In this document: piece by piece, positions 24,991-36,035 of the stretch
Layout: each line of letters starts with the position of its first letter
How positions within the stretch are numbered: the first letter of the stretch is position 1
DNA from: Dama dama
Taxonomy: Eukaryota > Chordata > Mammalia > Artiodactyla > Cervidae
Assembly: GCF_033118175.1 (NCBI RefSeq)
Contig: NC_083714.1
Span: 6,634,001-6,698,000, forward strand
Direction: 5' to 3'
Length of the DNA: 64,000 bases
Program-made: the position numbers and the translations under genes
Notes under the pieces: model-generated
The model's database searches: none
Seen by the model: the letters and a program-made list of their open reading frames with translations, nothing else
What the model was told of the DNA's origin: nothing

Positions 24991-25508
24991 CATTCTGTTT
25001 CCCATTGTCTCCCTAGTCTCCCTATTTCTACCCTCACCCTCTCCCTTGCACAAGTGCCCTCCTCAGTGCCTCAGATGTCAGCCTCCCCCTCTCCTGGAGG
25101 CCCTGAATTTCCCTGCTGAGCCCTCTCTTCTAGAAGTTCCTTCTTCACCCCACTTGATTGGGCTGCACCTTCCTCATCAGCCACACCTCCATGTGGACAC
25201 CCTGCTCACCTGCCCTGAGGGCTCTGACCACCTGCCCTGAGCTGTCTGAACCCCGGCACCAGGTGCCGGCCTGGTTCTGCCACATCGCATGACTTTGGGA
25301 TGGAACTGAGCAGGAAGGGCAGAGCTGTGGCGGGGAAGGCATTAATTTGAATAAACTTGGCAGACTTGCCATTTTCAGTGCACTTTGCTATTTAAAGGAC
25401 TCCTGTTCCACATCTTCCTCTAAAGTGAAAATGCCCTTTATCTTGAGTCTTTTGTGCTGAGCACATATCATATATCACGCTAGGAATTGTGCTCAGTACA
25501 GGGGACAC
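24990..25508. other. No gene recognised
   Basis: C/T-rich then mixed sequence with short chance frames only; no repeat family is named with confidence. Confidence 0.4.
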
Positions 25509-25522
25509 AAAAGTGAAAATAC

Positions 25523-25770
25523 ATCCCACCCTTGCCTTCACCCACAGAGTCCAAAAGTCTGTTCTGTAGCCCAGGTTGGATGCATGAGACAAGTGCTCAG
25601 GGCTGGTGCACTGGGAAGACCCAGAGGGATCGGGTGGAGAGGGAGGTGGGAGGGGGGATCGGGATGGGGAGTACATGTAAATCCATGGCTGATTCATGTC
25701 AATGTATGGCAAAAACCACTACAATATTGTAAAGTAATTAGCCTCCAGCTAATAAAAATAAATGGGGAAA
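25523..25770 (+). mobile_element. Short L1 insertion with 5' inversion (twin priming)
   Basis: 25523-25568 is L1 3'UTR sequence in reverse, and 25569-25770 is the L1 3' end in forward sense. Target-site duplications aaaagtgaaaatac lie at 25509-25522 and 25771-25784. This inverted-then-sense layout is the known product of twin priming. Confidence 0.9.
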
Positions 25771-25784
25771 AAAAGTGAAAATAC

Positions 25785-26458
25785 ACACAGTACAGCTCTT
25801 ATAAATTATCTTGCAATTAACCCAGATTTCATTCACATATTGGGATTGCTCCATATTCAAAAAAAGGTTTCTTTTTTTTTTTTTTAAATGATCTGCTGAT
25901 AAGAACACTGAATTATCTTGAGTGTTTTTGTTATTGTCTAAAGTCAACAAAGATAAAATCTCTTATCATTTCATTAATCCAAATTTCTGAAAAGATTGTC
26001 ACTGCGTAAATGTTCTGCAGAACATTTAGTTTATAAAATGATAGCCCACTTTGGGCAATTTGAAAGGCACATCTGTAGTCTTGATGATATGCCCATACCC
26101 TTTCATTCTGGTATTTCATTTCCTGGAAATTCTGAAGGGAATAATCAGGCGTTTGCCTTGGAGATCATCTGCAAGGCGTCCTGAGCACCAGAGGGTGAGA
26201 TCTGTCCTGCTGGAGTCTCACAGTGAGACAGTGCACAACCATTATGGTGCCTGGACAGATGGCACCAGTCGGGGCAAAGTAGGAGAATACACACTTGGCC
26301 CCAATTATATTATGTAAAAATTACCGTTGTGCTTCTAAATCAGACATTTATAATCTTGTAGTAATTGCTTCTGGATTATGAGAAGTTAGTTTTAGGAGAA
26401 AAGTCACTGTCTACAGTCACTGTTAGCTACTGCTTTTAAGGAGGTGTAATTTACATAA
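25785..26458. other. No gene recognised
   Basis: Unique-looking sequence with short frames only. Confidence 0.45.
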
Positions 26459-26665
26459 AGGGCTTCCCTGGCTTCTCAGTGGTAAGGAGCCCACCTGCCA
26501 AAGCAGGAGACATGGGCTTGATCCCTGGGTCAGCACTATCCCACGGAGAAGGAAACGGCAACTCACTCCAGTATTCTTGCTTGGGAAATGCTATGGCCAG
26601 AGGAGCCTGGTGGGCTACAGTCCATGAGGTTGCAAAGAGTCAGACACAACTGAGTGACTGAGTCC
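26459..26665 (+). mobile_element. Bov-tA SINE
   Basis: Full-length tRNA-Glu-derived head (ggcttccctggcttctcagt), agaaggaaacggcaactcac, and tail ending agtcagacacaactgagtga. A second partial copy of the tail follows at about 26690-26750. Confidence 0.9.
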
Positions 26666-26759
26666 TATTCTAAACCTGAGGTGGCCTTTCTCTTGAACCT
26701 TATAGTCCATGGGGTTGCAGAAGAGTCGTACAAGACTTAGCGATTGAAAGATAACAATT

Positions 26760-27634
26760 GAAATACAGGAAAAGTCCCAGATCTCGTTTTTTTTTTTTTT
26801 TTTAATGTCTGATGACTTTTGACAGTTACATTCATCTGTGTAGCTATCACTCCAAACAAGAAGTTGACTGTTTTTCTGCCAGTCGTATGTCATTAGACTT
26901 CCAGTGGCTGGGGTCCAGGGACCCGGCCCATCCTTTGTACTGCTGCATATTCTGCCTGCAGCCTCACTTCCTGCAAATCAGTGAGAAATCCTCCCAGAAC
27001 TGAAAGGTCTTCACACTGCATCATTGGCACCCTGGTGGTTGTCTAGTAACTAACAATCAATGAGAGACTCAAGAGTAGATCAAATACCTCAAAGAGACTT
27101 TTTTAGAGATGCTTTTTTGTTTTTACATATGATCACTTTGAAACCTCATGGATGACTGTGAGTTCTGGTGTCATGGGGCTCTTTGTATCCATGGGTTCAT
27201 CTGCTGTCATGGGAGAAGCAGTAGGGTAGTTCTGTGGCTGGGAAGTGATGAGCATGTGGTTTGCTGTTCCTGTTGTCTAGCTGTGGATGCCCTGACCTTG
27301 TGTGCCCAGAGCTGGCTGCAGGAGCATCCTTTCTCTTGAGTGTTGCCTGCATTTCAGTCAGTGTTGAGGTTTGCAAACGATTCAGTGCACCTCTACAACC
27401 TGGAGGGCTTCCTTGATTATCCACAGTTTCCAAAAGAGAAATTAGAGTTTAGACTGTTGGTGCTTGTCCAGCCCTCTTTCCAAATACAGTGAAGGGCAGA
27501 GCAGGATCGAAGCCCAGATCCTCTTGCCATGGGCCTCTTGAAGGTGCCCAAGGGTCTTGGGAAGGGAGCCGACCCCCTCCAAGGAGTGGCCTGTCTCTGA
27601 GTTGTGACATCCTCTGACCGTATTCTCTCGGCAG
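26760..27634. other. No exon recognised; possibly start of the PRRC2B duplicate (intron)
   Basis: No earlier PRRC2B exon is visible here. A pyrimidine tract leads into the acceptor at 27633-27634, so at least the right end is intron. Confidence 0.4.
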
Positions 27635-27957
27635 AAGTCCTCCATGGGCACTGTATCTTGGCAGCTGTCTGCAGAGAACAAAGAGGACAAGACCCCGCTG
27701 CAGCAGAAGTTCATCAGGTGGAAATGGCAGAGGCTGTGGAGTGAGCCTGGAAGCACCGGGAAGAGGAGGACCACTAGCCGCACAAGGAGAGGCTGGCTGC
27801 CTGTGCCACCAAACTCAAGCAGCTGAACCAGAAGTGCAAGCAGGCTCAGTGGGCAAGGGAGGCCCAGAAGCACGCAGAAAAGGAAGCCCCCCCCACCCCC
27901 GCTCTCCGGGGACTGAGAAGGCGGCTCCCCAGGAGAACGGCCCTGCCATGCACAAAG
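27635..27957 (+). pseudogene. PRRC2B: PRRC2B pseudo-exon 1 of the window
   Basis: Acceptor ctctcggcag|aag and donor cacaaag|gtgagc are kept. It translates with shifts to KSSMG, NKEDK, then RLAACATKLKQLNQKCKQAQ and finally PQENGPAMHK. An in-frame TGA and TAG follow the EMAEAVE segment, and a C-run expansion near 27890 shifts frame. Confidence 0.9.
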
Positions 27958-30117
27958 GTGAGCAGTGAGCCCGGCACCTGACCTGGAAACTGGGGCTGTG
28001 TCACTGAGTATCTCCTTGGCTTCTCAGCACACACTGTGGCTGATGTCTCGACACACGGGGATCCCAGTTGTTAGGAGTTCAGGCCTGGATCAGGGGCCTG
28101 GGTCACATCCTGTTTCCACCACTGAAGCCAGCTGGCCACGCGCCTCCCCTCTGACGCCTGTTTCCTCGTCTGTGATGTGGGTGGAAGAGAATTTGTACCC
28201 ACACCCCACCCACCCCACCCCCACCTCCCAGGCTGAGGGTCCTGGGAGATGATGTCACGAAGCATGCAGCACATCTCTAGATGCAGAAGCACCCATGTCC
28301 TCGCGGTGTCGTCACCGTTGTCATTAGCACTACTGTTTGGCAGTGGCGATGTGGTTGCTGGAGGACCTCCCTAGGAGCACAGGGCTCTCTGTAGCGCTGA
28401 AAGAAGCCTGCCTGCTTTTATTTATTTATTTATTTATTTTTTTTCCTAATTTTTATTATTATTATTTTTTTTTCCCAGTGGGTTTTGTCATACATTGATA
28501 TGAATCAGCCATGGATTTACATGTATTCCCAATCCCAATCCCCCCTCCCACCTCCCTCTCCACCCGATTCCTCTGGGTCTTCCCAGTGCACCAGGCCCGA
28601 GCACTTGTCTCGTGCATCCCACCTGGGCTGGTGATCTGTTTCACCATAGATAGTATACATGCTGTTCTTTTCAAATATCCCACCCTCACATTCTCCCACA
28701 AAGTTCAAAAGTCTGTTCTGTGTTTCTGTGTCTCTTTTTCTGTTTTGCATATAGGGTTATCGTTATCACCTTTCTAAATTCCATATACATGTGTCAGTAT
28801 GCTGTAATGTTCTTTATCTTTCTGGCTTACTTCACTCTGTATAATGGGCTCCAGCTTCATCCATCTCATTAGGACTGGTTCAAATGAATTCTTTTTAATG
28901 GCTGAGTAATATTCCATGGTGTATATGTACCACAGCTTCCTTATCCATTCATCTGCTGATGGGCATCTAGGTTGCTTCCATGTCCTGGCTATTATAAACA
29001 GTGCTGCGATGAACGCCTGCCTGCTTTTAGAATACAGTTTCCCTGACGTTAATTCTAAAAGGACTGGATCACGTGGCTGCGCTAGAGACACCAGTGTTAC
29101 GTGGTGGAGGGTGTCTCTTGCTCTAGTTTTAAATAATATGATCAGTTATGTACTTTGTGGCTTTCTTAAATGAACTCAAGCCATGTGTCTTTAAGCAGAG
29201 AAGGGCCAGATATTAGTTTTAGTCGTTGAAAGCTTCCAATGGAGGGCTTACCGGTGACTTGGTGGTCATCTGTGCCCTTCTGGCCAAGGAACTCAGACCC
29301 TGGTCTTTCTGTAAATGTTGTGTCACTGAAGTTTGAGTGAAGCCTGGGCCCAGTGTCAGGGACTCACTGAAAGGGCAGTAGAGAGTCAGGGAGTGGACAG
29401 CAGGGTGCAAAGTGGGCCTGGGTGTGGGGTGTGCCCCTGGCTCCTTGACACCCACCCTGCTCATCAGCATTCCTCTGGGAAGCTGCAGTCACCCCCAGGC
29501 TTTGCCCTGGTGTTTGCTCTCTGCAGTAGATTTCTTAAGAATGCAAATGTCAATTATAATACAGCTGGAGAAAAGTGCAAAGCTGGGATGGGGAAGACAG
29601 CAGGGGATTCCAAGTGGCACAGTCTCAGAGACGGTGGGGAGCATCCGTTCGAAGTGCACTCCATGGACCAGCCCACTTAATGCTCACAGAAGCCCCGTGG
29701 GGCAGGCGTGGCTGTCATCCTCAGGGGGCTGTCTGGCCAGCCTGACTCACATAGTTCTGGGTGGAGCTGGGGGCACGTGGGCTCTCATTGAGGCCCCGTC
29801 TGCTCTGTTGTGCTGGGTCCATTTTAATAGACCCTCTCCCACCTGGAATTGCATCCCAGCTCTACTGCCAATCATGCGACTTGACGCAATTCATCTGATC
29901 TCTCCACCCTTCATTTTCTCATCTGTGATGGTGGGGGGCCAGGGAAGTCTGTGAGCTCAGGCGTAGGAAGTGTTAGCCCAGTGCAGGGGTTTGGGGATGC
30001 AAATAGTTTAGCAGTGGAAAGTATATGCCAACAAGAAAATGCATTCGCCATTAAATACTCGCTCAGCCAAGCTTTCATGATCTCACCTGGCCGCTTGCCC
30101 ACTTAACTGTTTTGTAG
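27958..30117 (+). other. Intron remnant of PRRC2B copy, with MIR and L1
   Basis: MIR-like sequence is seen at about 28060-28260 and 29835-29935 (plus sense), and an L1 at 28421-29014. The rest is unique intron-like sequence. Confidence 0.7.
28421..29014 (-). mobile_element. 5'-truncated L1 insertion, minus strand
   Basis: L1 3'UTR and ORF2 end in reverse. Perfect 15-bp target-site duplications gcctgcctgctttta at 28406-28420 and 29015-29029. Confidence 0.95.
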
Positions 30118-30294
30118 GCTCCCCTGAGTTCTCTGCCCAGGAGACCACCAGCACATTTTCATAAGATGCCCCCACAGCTCCTCCAGCAGTGGCTCAGAGT
30201 GGTAGCAGTGAGGAACGGCCCAGGGAGGCTGGGTCCCCTGCACAGGAATTCAGCAAGTAGCACTCCCTCCAGGTTCTAGAGCCAGCAGCAGCAG
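30118..30294 (+). pseudogene. PRRC2B: PRRC2B pseudo-exon 2
   Basis: Acceptor tttgtag|gct and donor agcag|gtaaac are kept. It reads GSPEFSAQETTSTFS, then a TAA, DAPTAPPAVAQSGSSEERPREAGSP in pieces, and a TAG where the parent has KYQKS. It ends in the CAG run that codes the parental glutamine stretch. Confidence 0.92.
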
Positions 30295-30370
30295 GTAAAC
30301 AGGAGATGCTTAGCCCATATTGTAAACATACCCACTCCTCCGTCTCCCAGGCCCCTTCAATTAAAGCAAA

Positions 30371-30838
30371 GGCTAATGAGATGGATGAAACTGGAGCCTA
30401 TTGTACAGAATGAAGTAAGCCAGAAAGATAAAGACCAATACAGTACACTAATGCATATATATGGAATTTAGAAAGATGGTAACAATAACCCTATATGCAA
30501 AAGAGAAAAAGAGACACAGATGTACAGAACAGACTTTTGGACTCTGTGGGAGAAGGCGAGGGTGGGATGTTTCGAGAGAAAAGCATCGAAACGTGTATAC
30601 TATCTAGGGTGAAACAGATCACCAGCCCAGGCTGGTGCACTGGGAAGACCCAGAGGAATCGGGTGGAGAGGGAGGTGGGAGGGGGGATCGGGATGGGGAA
30701 TACATGTAAATCCATGGCTGACTCATGTCAATGTATGGCAAAAACCACTACAATATTGTAAAGTAATTAGCCTCCAACTAATAAAAATAAATGAAAAAAA
30801 ATTAAAATTAAAAAAATATATAAAATTAAAAAAAAAAA
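30371..30838 (+). mobile_element. 5'-truncated L1 insertion
   Basis: L1 ORF2 end, 3'UTR and a long A/AT-rich tail. Short target-site duplication taaagcaaa at 30362-30370 and 30839-30847. Confidence 0.88.
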
Positions 30839-30847
30839 TAAAGCAAA

Positions 30848-31375
30848 CGACACACACCCTCCTGTACCCCAGTCGCCAGCAGGGATGTGAAGAGAGGGGA
30901 CCTTGGAGACCAGCCCTGGCCTTTCATTTCTCCAGGTAATTCATCCTCTGGATGAAAACCTTTGTTGGTAGTTTACGGACCCTGTTGTCTAGTGTTGAAA
31001 GGAATGGGTGGTGGTGTCTGAGTGGTTTTCTCATTCAGAGTTGTACAATGTGGCTACTCTTCACACTGACAGCGACCCCACCCTGGAGCCTCCCCAGGAG
31101 GAAGGGGCCTGGAGCCTGTGTGGAGAGCACTAGAGAGGCATGTTGGCTTGGAGTTAAGGGTGGAGGTTTGTAGCTTTTGCGTCAAACAGTTTTGGGTTCT
31201 GTTCCTAACGGTGCTGCTTATCTAGCTGTGTGGGGCCTTGGACAGGTCAGTGTGAAGCAGAAGGAATGAAGCCCTGACCCTCTGTGTGGCAGTGAGGGGT
31301 TCTGCCATGCCTGTAGACTAGTTAATCAATAGTCTAGTAGTGTTTTTATTGGTGTTCCCTCAATGTTTTTAAAAT
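30848..31375. other. No exon; MIR-like piece at about 31165-31260
   Basis: Likely PRRC2B-copy intron. The MIR-like stretch contains cttatctagctgtgtggggcc. No coding segment is supported. Confidence 0.5.
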
Positions 31376-31563
31376 ATTGAGTCTCTCTCTCTCTCTTTGT
31401 TTTGGCTGTGCTGGGTCTTCGTGGTGGCACGTCAGCTTCTCTGGTTACAGAGCATGGGCTTGGGTGCCCTGTGGCACGTGGGATCTTGGTTCCCTGACCA
31501 GGAATCAAATCCACATCCCCTGCATTGAAAGGTGTATTCTTAAACACTGGACCCCCAGGAAAG
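31376..31563 (-). mobile_element. CHR-type tRNA-Glu SINE, minus strand
   Basis: Reverse of the cetartiodactyl CHR SINE: ttttggctgtgctgggtctt, gtgggatcttggttccctga, then tggacccccaggaaagtc at the tRNA-like head. Confidence 0.82.
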
Positions 31564-31598
31564 TCTGGTAAATTATTGTTAGTAATAAAAAAATTGTC

Positions 31599-31790
31599 AG
31601 AAAAGAAAGTGCTCAGTCGTGTCTGACTCTCTGCGACCCCATGGACTGTCCATGGGATTTTCCAGGCAAGAATGCTGAAGTGGGTTGCCATTTCCTTCTC
31701 CAGGAGATCTTCCCAACCAAGGGATTGAACCAGGGTCTCCTGCATTGTAGGCAGACACTTTACCATCTGAGCCAGCAGGAGAGTCAGGGG
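31599..31790 (-). mobile_element. Bov-tA SINE, minus strand
   Basis: Reverse-sense Bov-tA with cgaccccatggactg, ttttccaggcaagaatgctg and the tRNA-like head accatctgagccagcaggag. Confidence 0.88.
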
Positions 31791-31816
31791 AGTTCTGTCT
31801 CCTCACAACAAAAATT

Positions 31817-32281
31817 TGAAGTGATGGACGTTAAAGCCCTTGGCGTGTCACAGCTCTCGGACAGACTGTGTTATAGCTCTCAGCTCTCAGACAGACCGTG
31901 TTATAGCTCTCGGACAGATCAGTGTTAACAGCTCCATGATACAGCTCAGTTTTATTTAGAAAATAAAAGGAAAGTACATCCTTGACGCATGAGAGCATGC
32001 CGAGCCAAAAGACGTGAAGAGAAGAGAGAGAGAGAAAGACAGAGAGCGAGCACGCGGGAGAGAGAGTAACCTACAGCATTTGGTGCCTTGTTTTATATGT
32101 TTTTCCTCCCCCTGGGCCTGCCCTATGTAAATTGGGCAAGCAAGGATTCCTGTTTGTTCTACCTGAGGACCTTACTCTGGTCCTCGGATCTTCCTTTGTT
32201 CTATTTTCATGGGCTTTTCCCTTCCTTGTCTTTTAGCCACCACCATTTTAGAATCCTTTTTCCTATTCTAACTACCTAACA
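31817..32281 (-). mobile_element. Solo LTR of a ruminant endogenous retrovirus
   Basis: On the minus strand the element begins TGTTAG (32281) and ends TCA (31817), 465 bp. It carries AATAAA-type sequence near 31953-31968 and a CTCT-rich region downstream of a promoter-like part. Repeated 'agctctcggacaga' units mark the U5 side. Flanks aaaatt (31811-31816) and aaaatg (32282-32287) fit a 6-bp duplication with one change. No internal gag/pol/env sequence is adjacent, so it is a solo LTR. The family name is not assigned. Confidence 0.6.
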
Positions 32282-33924
32282 AAAATGTTCCAAAATGTGG
32301 GTGCCCTGGGGAAACAGATCAAAGTTCCCACCTTTCCCCAGAATTTTTTAAAGTTGCCTTTACAACCTTCTCCCCAGACCCTATTTTTCTTGGGCTCCTG
32401 GGAAGCATTCCAGAAACCCACTGTGGCCTATGTTCTAGACACTTACATACATTCATTGTGCTGTTGTAGTTTTGTACTGTGAGCAGACGCCATGCAACTA
32501 CTCCTCAGTTTGGTGAAGATTTACTGCCAACTGGAGAGATCTCTAGAGTCACTCCAGCCAGACACAGTCATAAGAGCTGCTCTAGGGAAGTTTTCTTGGG
32601 AGGGTAGGGATGGGCAGTGAGAGGTAAATCCTTCCTGAAGAGTAGAAGGAAGTCTGAGTGTGCCAGAGTAGCCTGAGGGAGTCTGGCAAACAGACTGATG
32701 TATTTAAGACTCACCTAAGTTTATGAGTCACTGAGTTTTAAAATAGCATTTTTATTATTGTTCAGTTCTAAATATTAGTCTTATTTTGAGTGATTTTTAA
32801 TGGTACCTTGTAAAATTTCCAAATACACAGTTTTAATATCACTGTTATGATGCTAATTTCTCCTGTGGCTGACTTTCGGTCCTATATCATGGTCTGTATG
32901 ATATACACCAGCAGTCACGATTTTTTTCTATTAATATCAGATAATAAATAATTTAGTCTTCAAACTGCTACTCCAGTTTTTTTTGTTGTAGAACAAAAAC
33001 AGGTATAGACAATAGTAAGTGAAGGGGTGTGGTTGCTTTCCAGTAAACTCTATTTTTAACAAGTGGCAGATCACACTTCACTCAGGGGCTTGAAAAGAAT
33101 GTATTCTCCTAATGGACATGGTCCATTAAATTGTGCTTGCTAACTGTGCTGTACAAATATCATCACAGTTTTTTATCCCCTTGATCAGTTACTAAGAGGT
33201 GTGTGAACATTTAAGACTATGATTGTGGATTTGTCAAATCTTATAAACCTGTCAGTTTTTGTTTTACCTACCTGGAAGCATATAGACTTGGGATGACTGC
33301 ATCTTCTTTCCTGTATCTTTGTATAGCACATTTGTTACTTGGGTTTTCTACCTTTAATGTCTACTTTATCTGACCATAACTTCATTCCAGTTTTCTTTGG
33401 ATTAGTGTTTGTGTGTTATCTTTTTCCCCCAACTTTTTATTGTCAGCTTGAGCCCTTCTTGGAGGAGAATATCTTTGTACATTTAAGATGTGTCCGGTTT
33501 TACCCACATTGAGAATTTGTGACTTTAGTTGCCAAAGTTGTTCCCCTTAGATTGGGGGAGAGTGTGTCAAGTTTTCTGATTCTTTTTATTTGCTTTCCTT
33601 CTACATTCTGTTTCTACGGTTAGTGGTTAGGTTAAACTCTGACATGCACCCTTGATTTAAAAAAGGCTAATCAGTTTAACCTGAACCTGAGCTCTAATTC
33701 ACGAGTCTTGTAATTTTTGCCTGGAATTGTAATTCTTCCCTTGTTTTGATTCCTACCAAATTATTATCTTTGTTGTTTTATTCAGTCTGTGCTTGTTCAG
33801 ATCTGCCTGTATGCTGACTAGTTTCTTTGCTGCTTATCCTTCCATCTGGGTTCCATTTATTTTTTCAGAAGGTACATTCTGTCAAGGCCTCTAGGAAAGA
33901 TTTTTGGCAATATGCATTCTTCAC

Positions 33925-34134
33925 ATGGGGCTTCGCAGGTGGCACCAGTGGTAAAGAATTCGCCTGCCAATGCAGGAGACATGGGTTCCACACCTGGGTC
34001 TAGAAGATCCCCTGGAGGAGAAAAATGGCACCACACCCCAGTATTCCTGCCTGTGAAGTCCCATAGACAGAGGAGCCTGACTGACTACAGTCCATGGGGC
34101 CACAAAGAGTTCGACACAACTGAGCGACTGAGCA
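33925..34134 (+). mobile_element. Bov-tA SINE
   Basis: tRNA-like head ggcttcgcaggtggcaccag, middle tagaagatcccctggaggag, tail agagttcgacacaactgagc. Confidence 0.88.
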
Positions 34135-35831
34135 CTATTTTTCACCTATGACAGCCTTTCTCTTGGACGATAGTGTAGCTGGTAGAGAACTCTAGGTTTG
34201 CAGTTACTTTCTTTTAGGACTGTGAAGATAGTATTCCTTTTCTTCTGGCTCCTGTGTCTGGTTTGTGTTGCTTTAAGATCTCTCTGTCTTTGGTCAACTG
34301 GAGTTCTTTCTCAAAAGGCTGTGTCTAGGTATGTATCTATATCTATCCTTACTTTATTCTGCTTAAAACTCACGGTGCTCAAATCTACGGTTGTACGGCT
34401 TTCATCACTTCTGGGAGTTTCTCTTCTAATTATCATGTTAACTATTTGCCTTTTTTCATTCTTTGTATCCTTTCTTCCTAGGTAATCTACTTTGATTATT
34501 TGTACTTAATATTTGTACTTAGGTAATTTGTATTTAGGTAATATACTTAGATTATTTGTACTGATTATTTGTACTTATTCTGCTATACGAGTGTCTGCAT
34601 CATGATACTTCTCACTTTGCCTCCAAGTCTCTTGAATATATGAGAGCTGATTTCTGTGGTGCCTCTGGGAAAATGCTTATTTTCCAATTCCATGTTCTCT
34701 CCAACTGTGTCTATTCTGCTGTTTTTATTTTTGTTTTACTGTCCAGTGGGTTTTTTATATCAATGACTGTATTTTTATTACTAGACTATTCCCCTTAAAG
34801 CTTTTTTTTCCTTCTGTCTTGTATTTTTTGTGAGTTTTCAATTCCTTCTTTTATGATTTTAATAATGTAAACAGTAATTCTCTGGTGTTTAACATTTTGA
34901 TCTGTTTTCTGAAGTTCTTGGGGACAGTGCATGATCCTATGAACTTGCTGTGGACTTGTGGTGGATTGCTTTCCCCCTGATGTTCTGGGGGTTTTGACTC
35001 ATTTCCAGCAGAGCTAGTCTTACCCTGGGGATTCTGTATAGCTTGGTTTGAGGGTGTGTCCTTCCAGGGCGGCTCTACGTTTTCATCTGCCAGCCTAGAA
35101 CTACCTTTTATTGTAGCTCAGGAAATTTCTGGAGAATTCTAGGAGTGTAAGTCTGAAGTCCACTCTGCTGCCCCCAAGCCTGAGTGAAAGCTGGCATGTG
35201 GCCCTGAATTCCTCACAGGGGCCTGTTTTCCCTGCTCTGGCCCTGGCTGGGACACTAGCTCAGTCATCTCCCTAAAGAGCATGAGGTTTCTCTGGTCTTG
35301 AAATTGAAACGCACAGCCCTTTGAGGGTCTTTGTGTAAGCAGCACCTCAGCTGTAGCTCTCTGCCTGTGCAGAGAAGCCCCATCTCTTGTCGGGAGGGGG
35401 AAGGGGCAGTGCTTAGGAGCACGCTTGTAGGTTTCTACATCTGACAGATGTGTCCCTGGCTCCCCTCTAGGGAGCCCTTGCTTGTGCCTCTGACCCATGG
35501 CTCTTGCCCATGGCTGTGGTTTCAGCTCCCTGGGGGTTTCCTGGTTAGGGGGAGCAGAGCTCTGCAAGTGAAATGTGTAATAGGTTTTGTACAGTGTTTT
35601 TGTGACAGGAGGGGTTTTTTTCTTTTTCAGGTAATATGAGCTGCTATATTGCCAAAAATAGGTCTGTGTAGTGCTGAACAGTTCTGCATACCTCATAATC
35701 AATACTTAGTAAATGGTGTGTAATTTTAGGATTCCAGAGAGGGTCCTCGCCACCACATGACTCAGACTACCTTTGTGTCGGAGTCATATATTGATCACAT
35801 TTGGACAGAGCACTCCACAGCTGAAAGAAAG

Positions 35832-35838
35832 TATATAA
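35832..35838 (+). promoter_or_regulatory. TATA-like box upstream of the AFG3L2 retrocopy
   Basis: TATATAA lies in host DNA 64-70 bases before the first retrocopy base. That spacing would place initiation at about 35865, in the host flank. It is a candidate only; TATA-like strings are common in AT-rich DNA. Confidence 0.2.
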
Positions 35839-35931
35839 CCACTGGCCTGATGCAGAACCATTTTCCTGATCAGATTTTCTCAGCTTTAAAAATGGGCACA
35901 AGGGGCAAGGCGTGAGAAGACGCAGACGAGC

Positions 35932-36018
35932 ATGGGGTCGCGGGCGGGCGGTCCCGTGGCCTCCGCTCCGGGTCCTCTTGGCCGTCCGGTGCCGCCCCCG
36001 CGTCCGCTCCGGGCCTGA
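35932..36018 (+). other. Upstream ORF in the AFG3L2 5'UTR
   Basis: ATG 35932 opens a 28-codon frame (MGSRAGGPVA...) that stops at 36016-36018, 17 bases before the main ATG and in another frame. If transcribed it could lower main-frame translation. Whether the parental mRNA has it is unknown. Confidence 0.4.
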
Positions 36019-36035
36019 GCGGCGCGCCGGCGGCC

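Larger units (their letters stand above)
32288..35887. other. No gene; largely ancient L1-like AT-rich sequence
   Basis: T-rich sequence at about 32700-35150 has the look of an old minus-strand L1 (for example cataacttcattccagtttt near 33376), plus a Bov-tA SINE. The missing PRRC2B exon coding the QHWQPVYPPP region is not found. The final 60 bases contain a TATATAA at 35832-35838. Confidence 0.5.

Noticed and set aside
24687..25240. Frames rich in HTHTHT or VCVCVC residues
   Set aside because: Translation of the (CA)n microsatellite.
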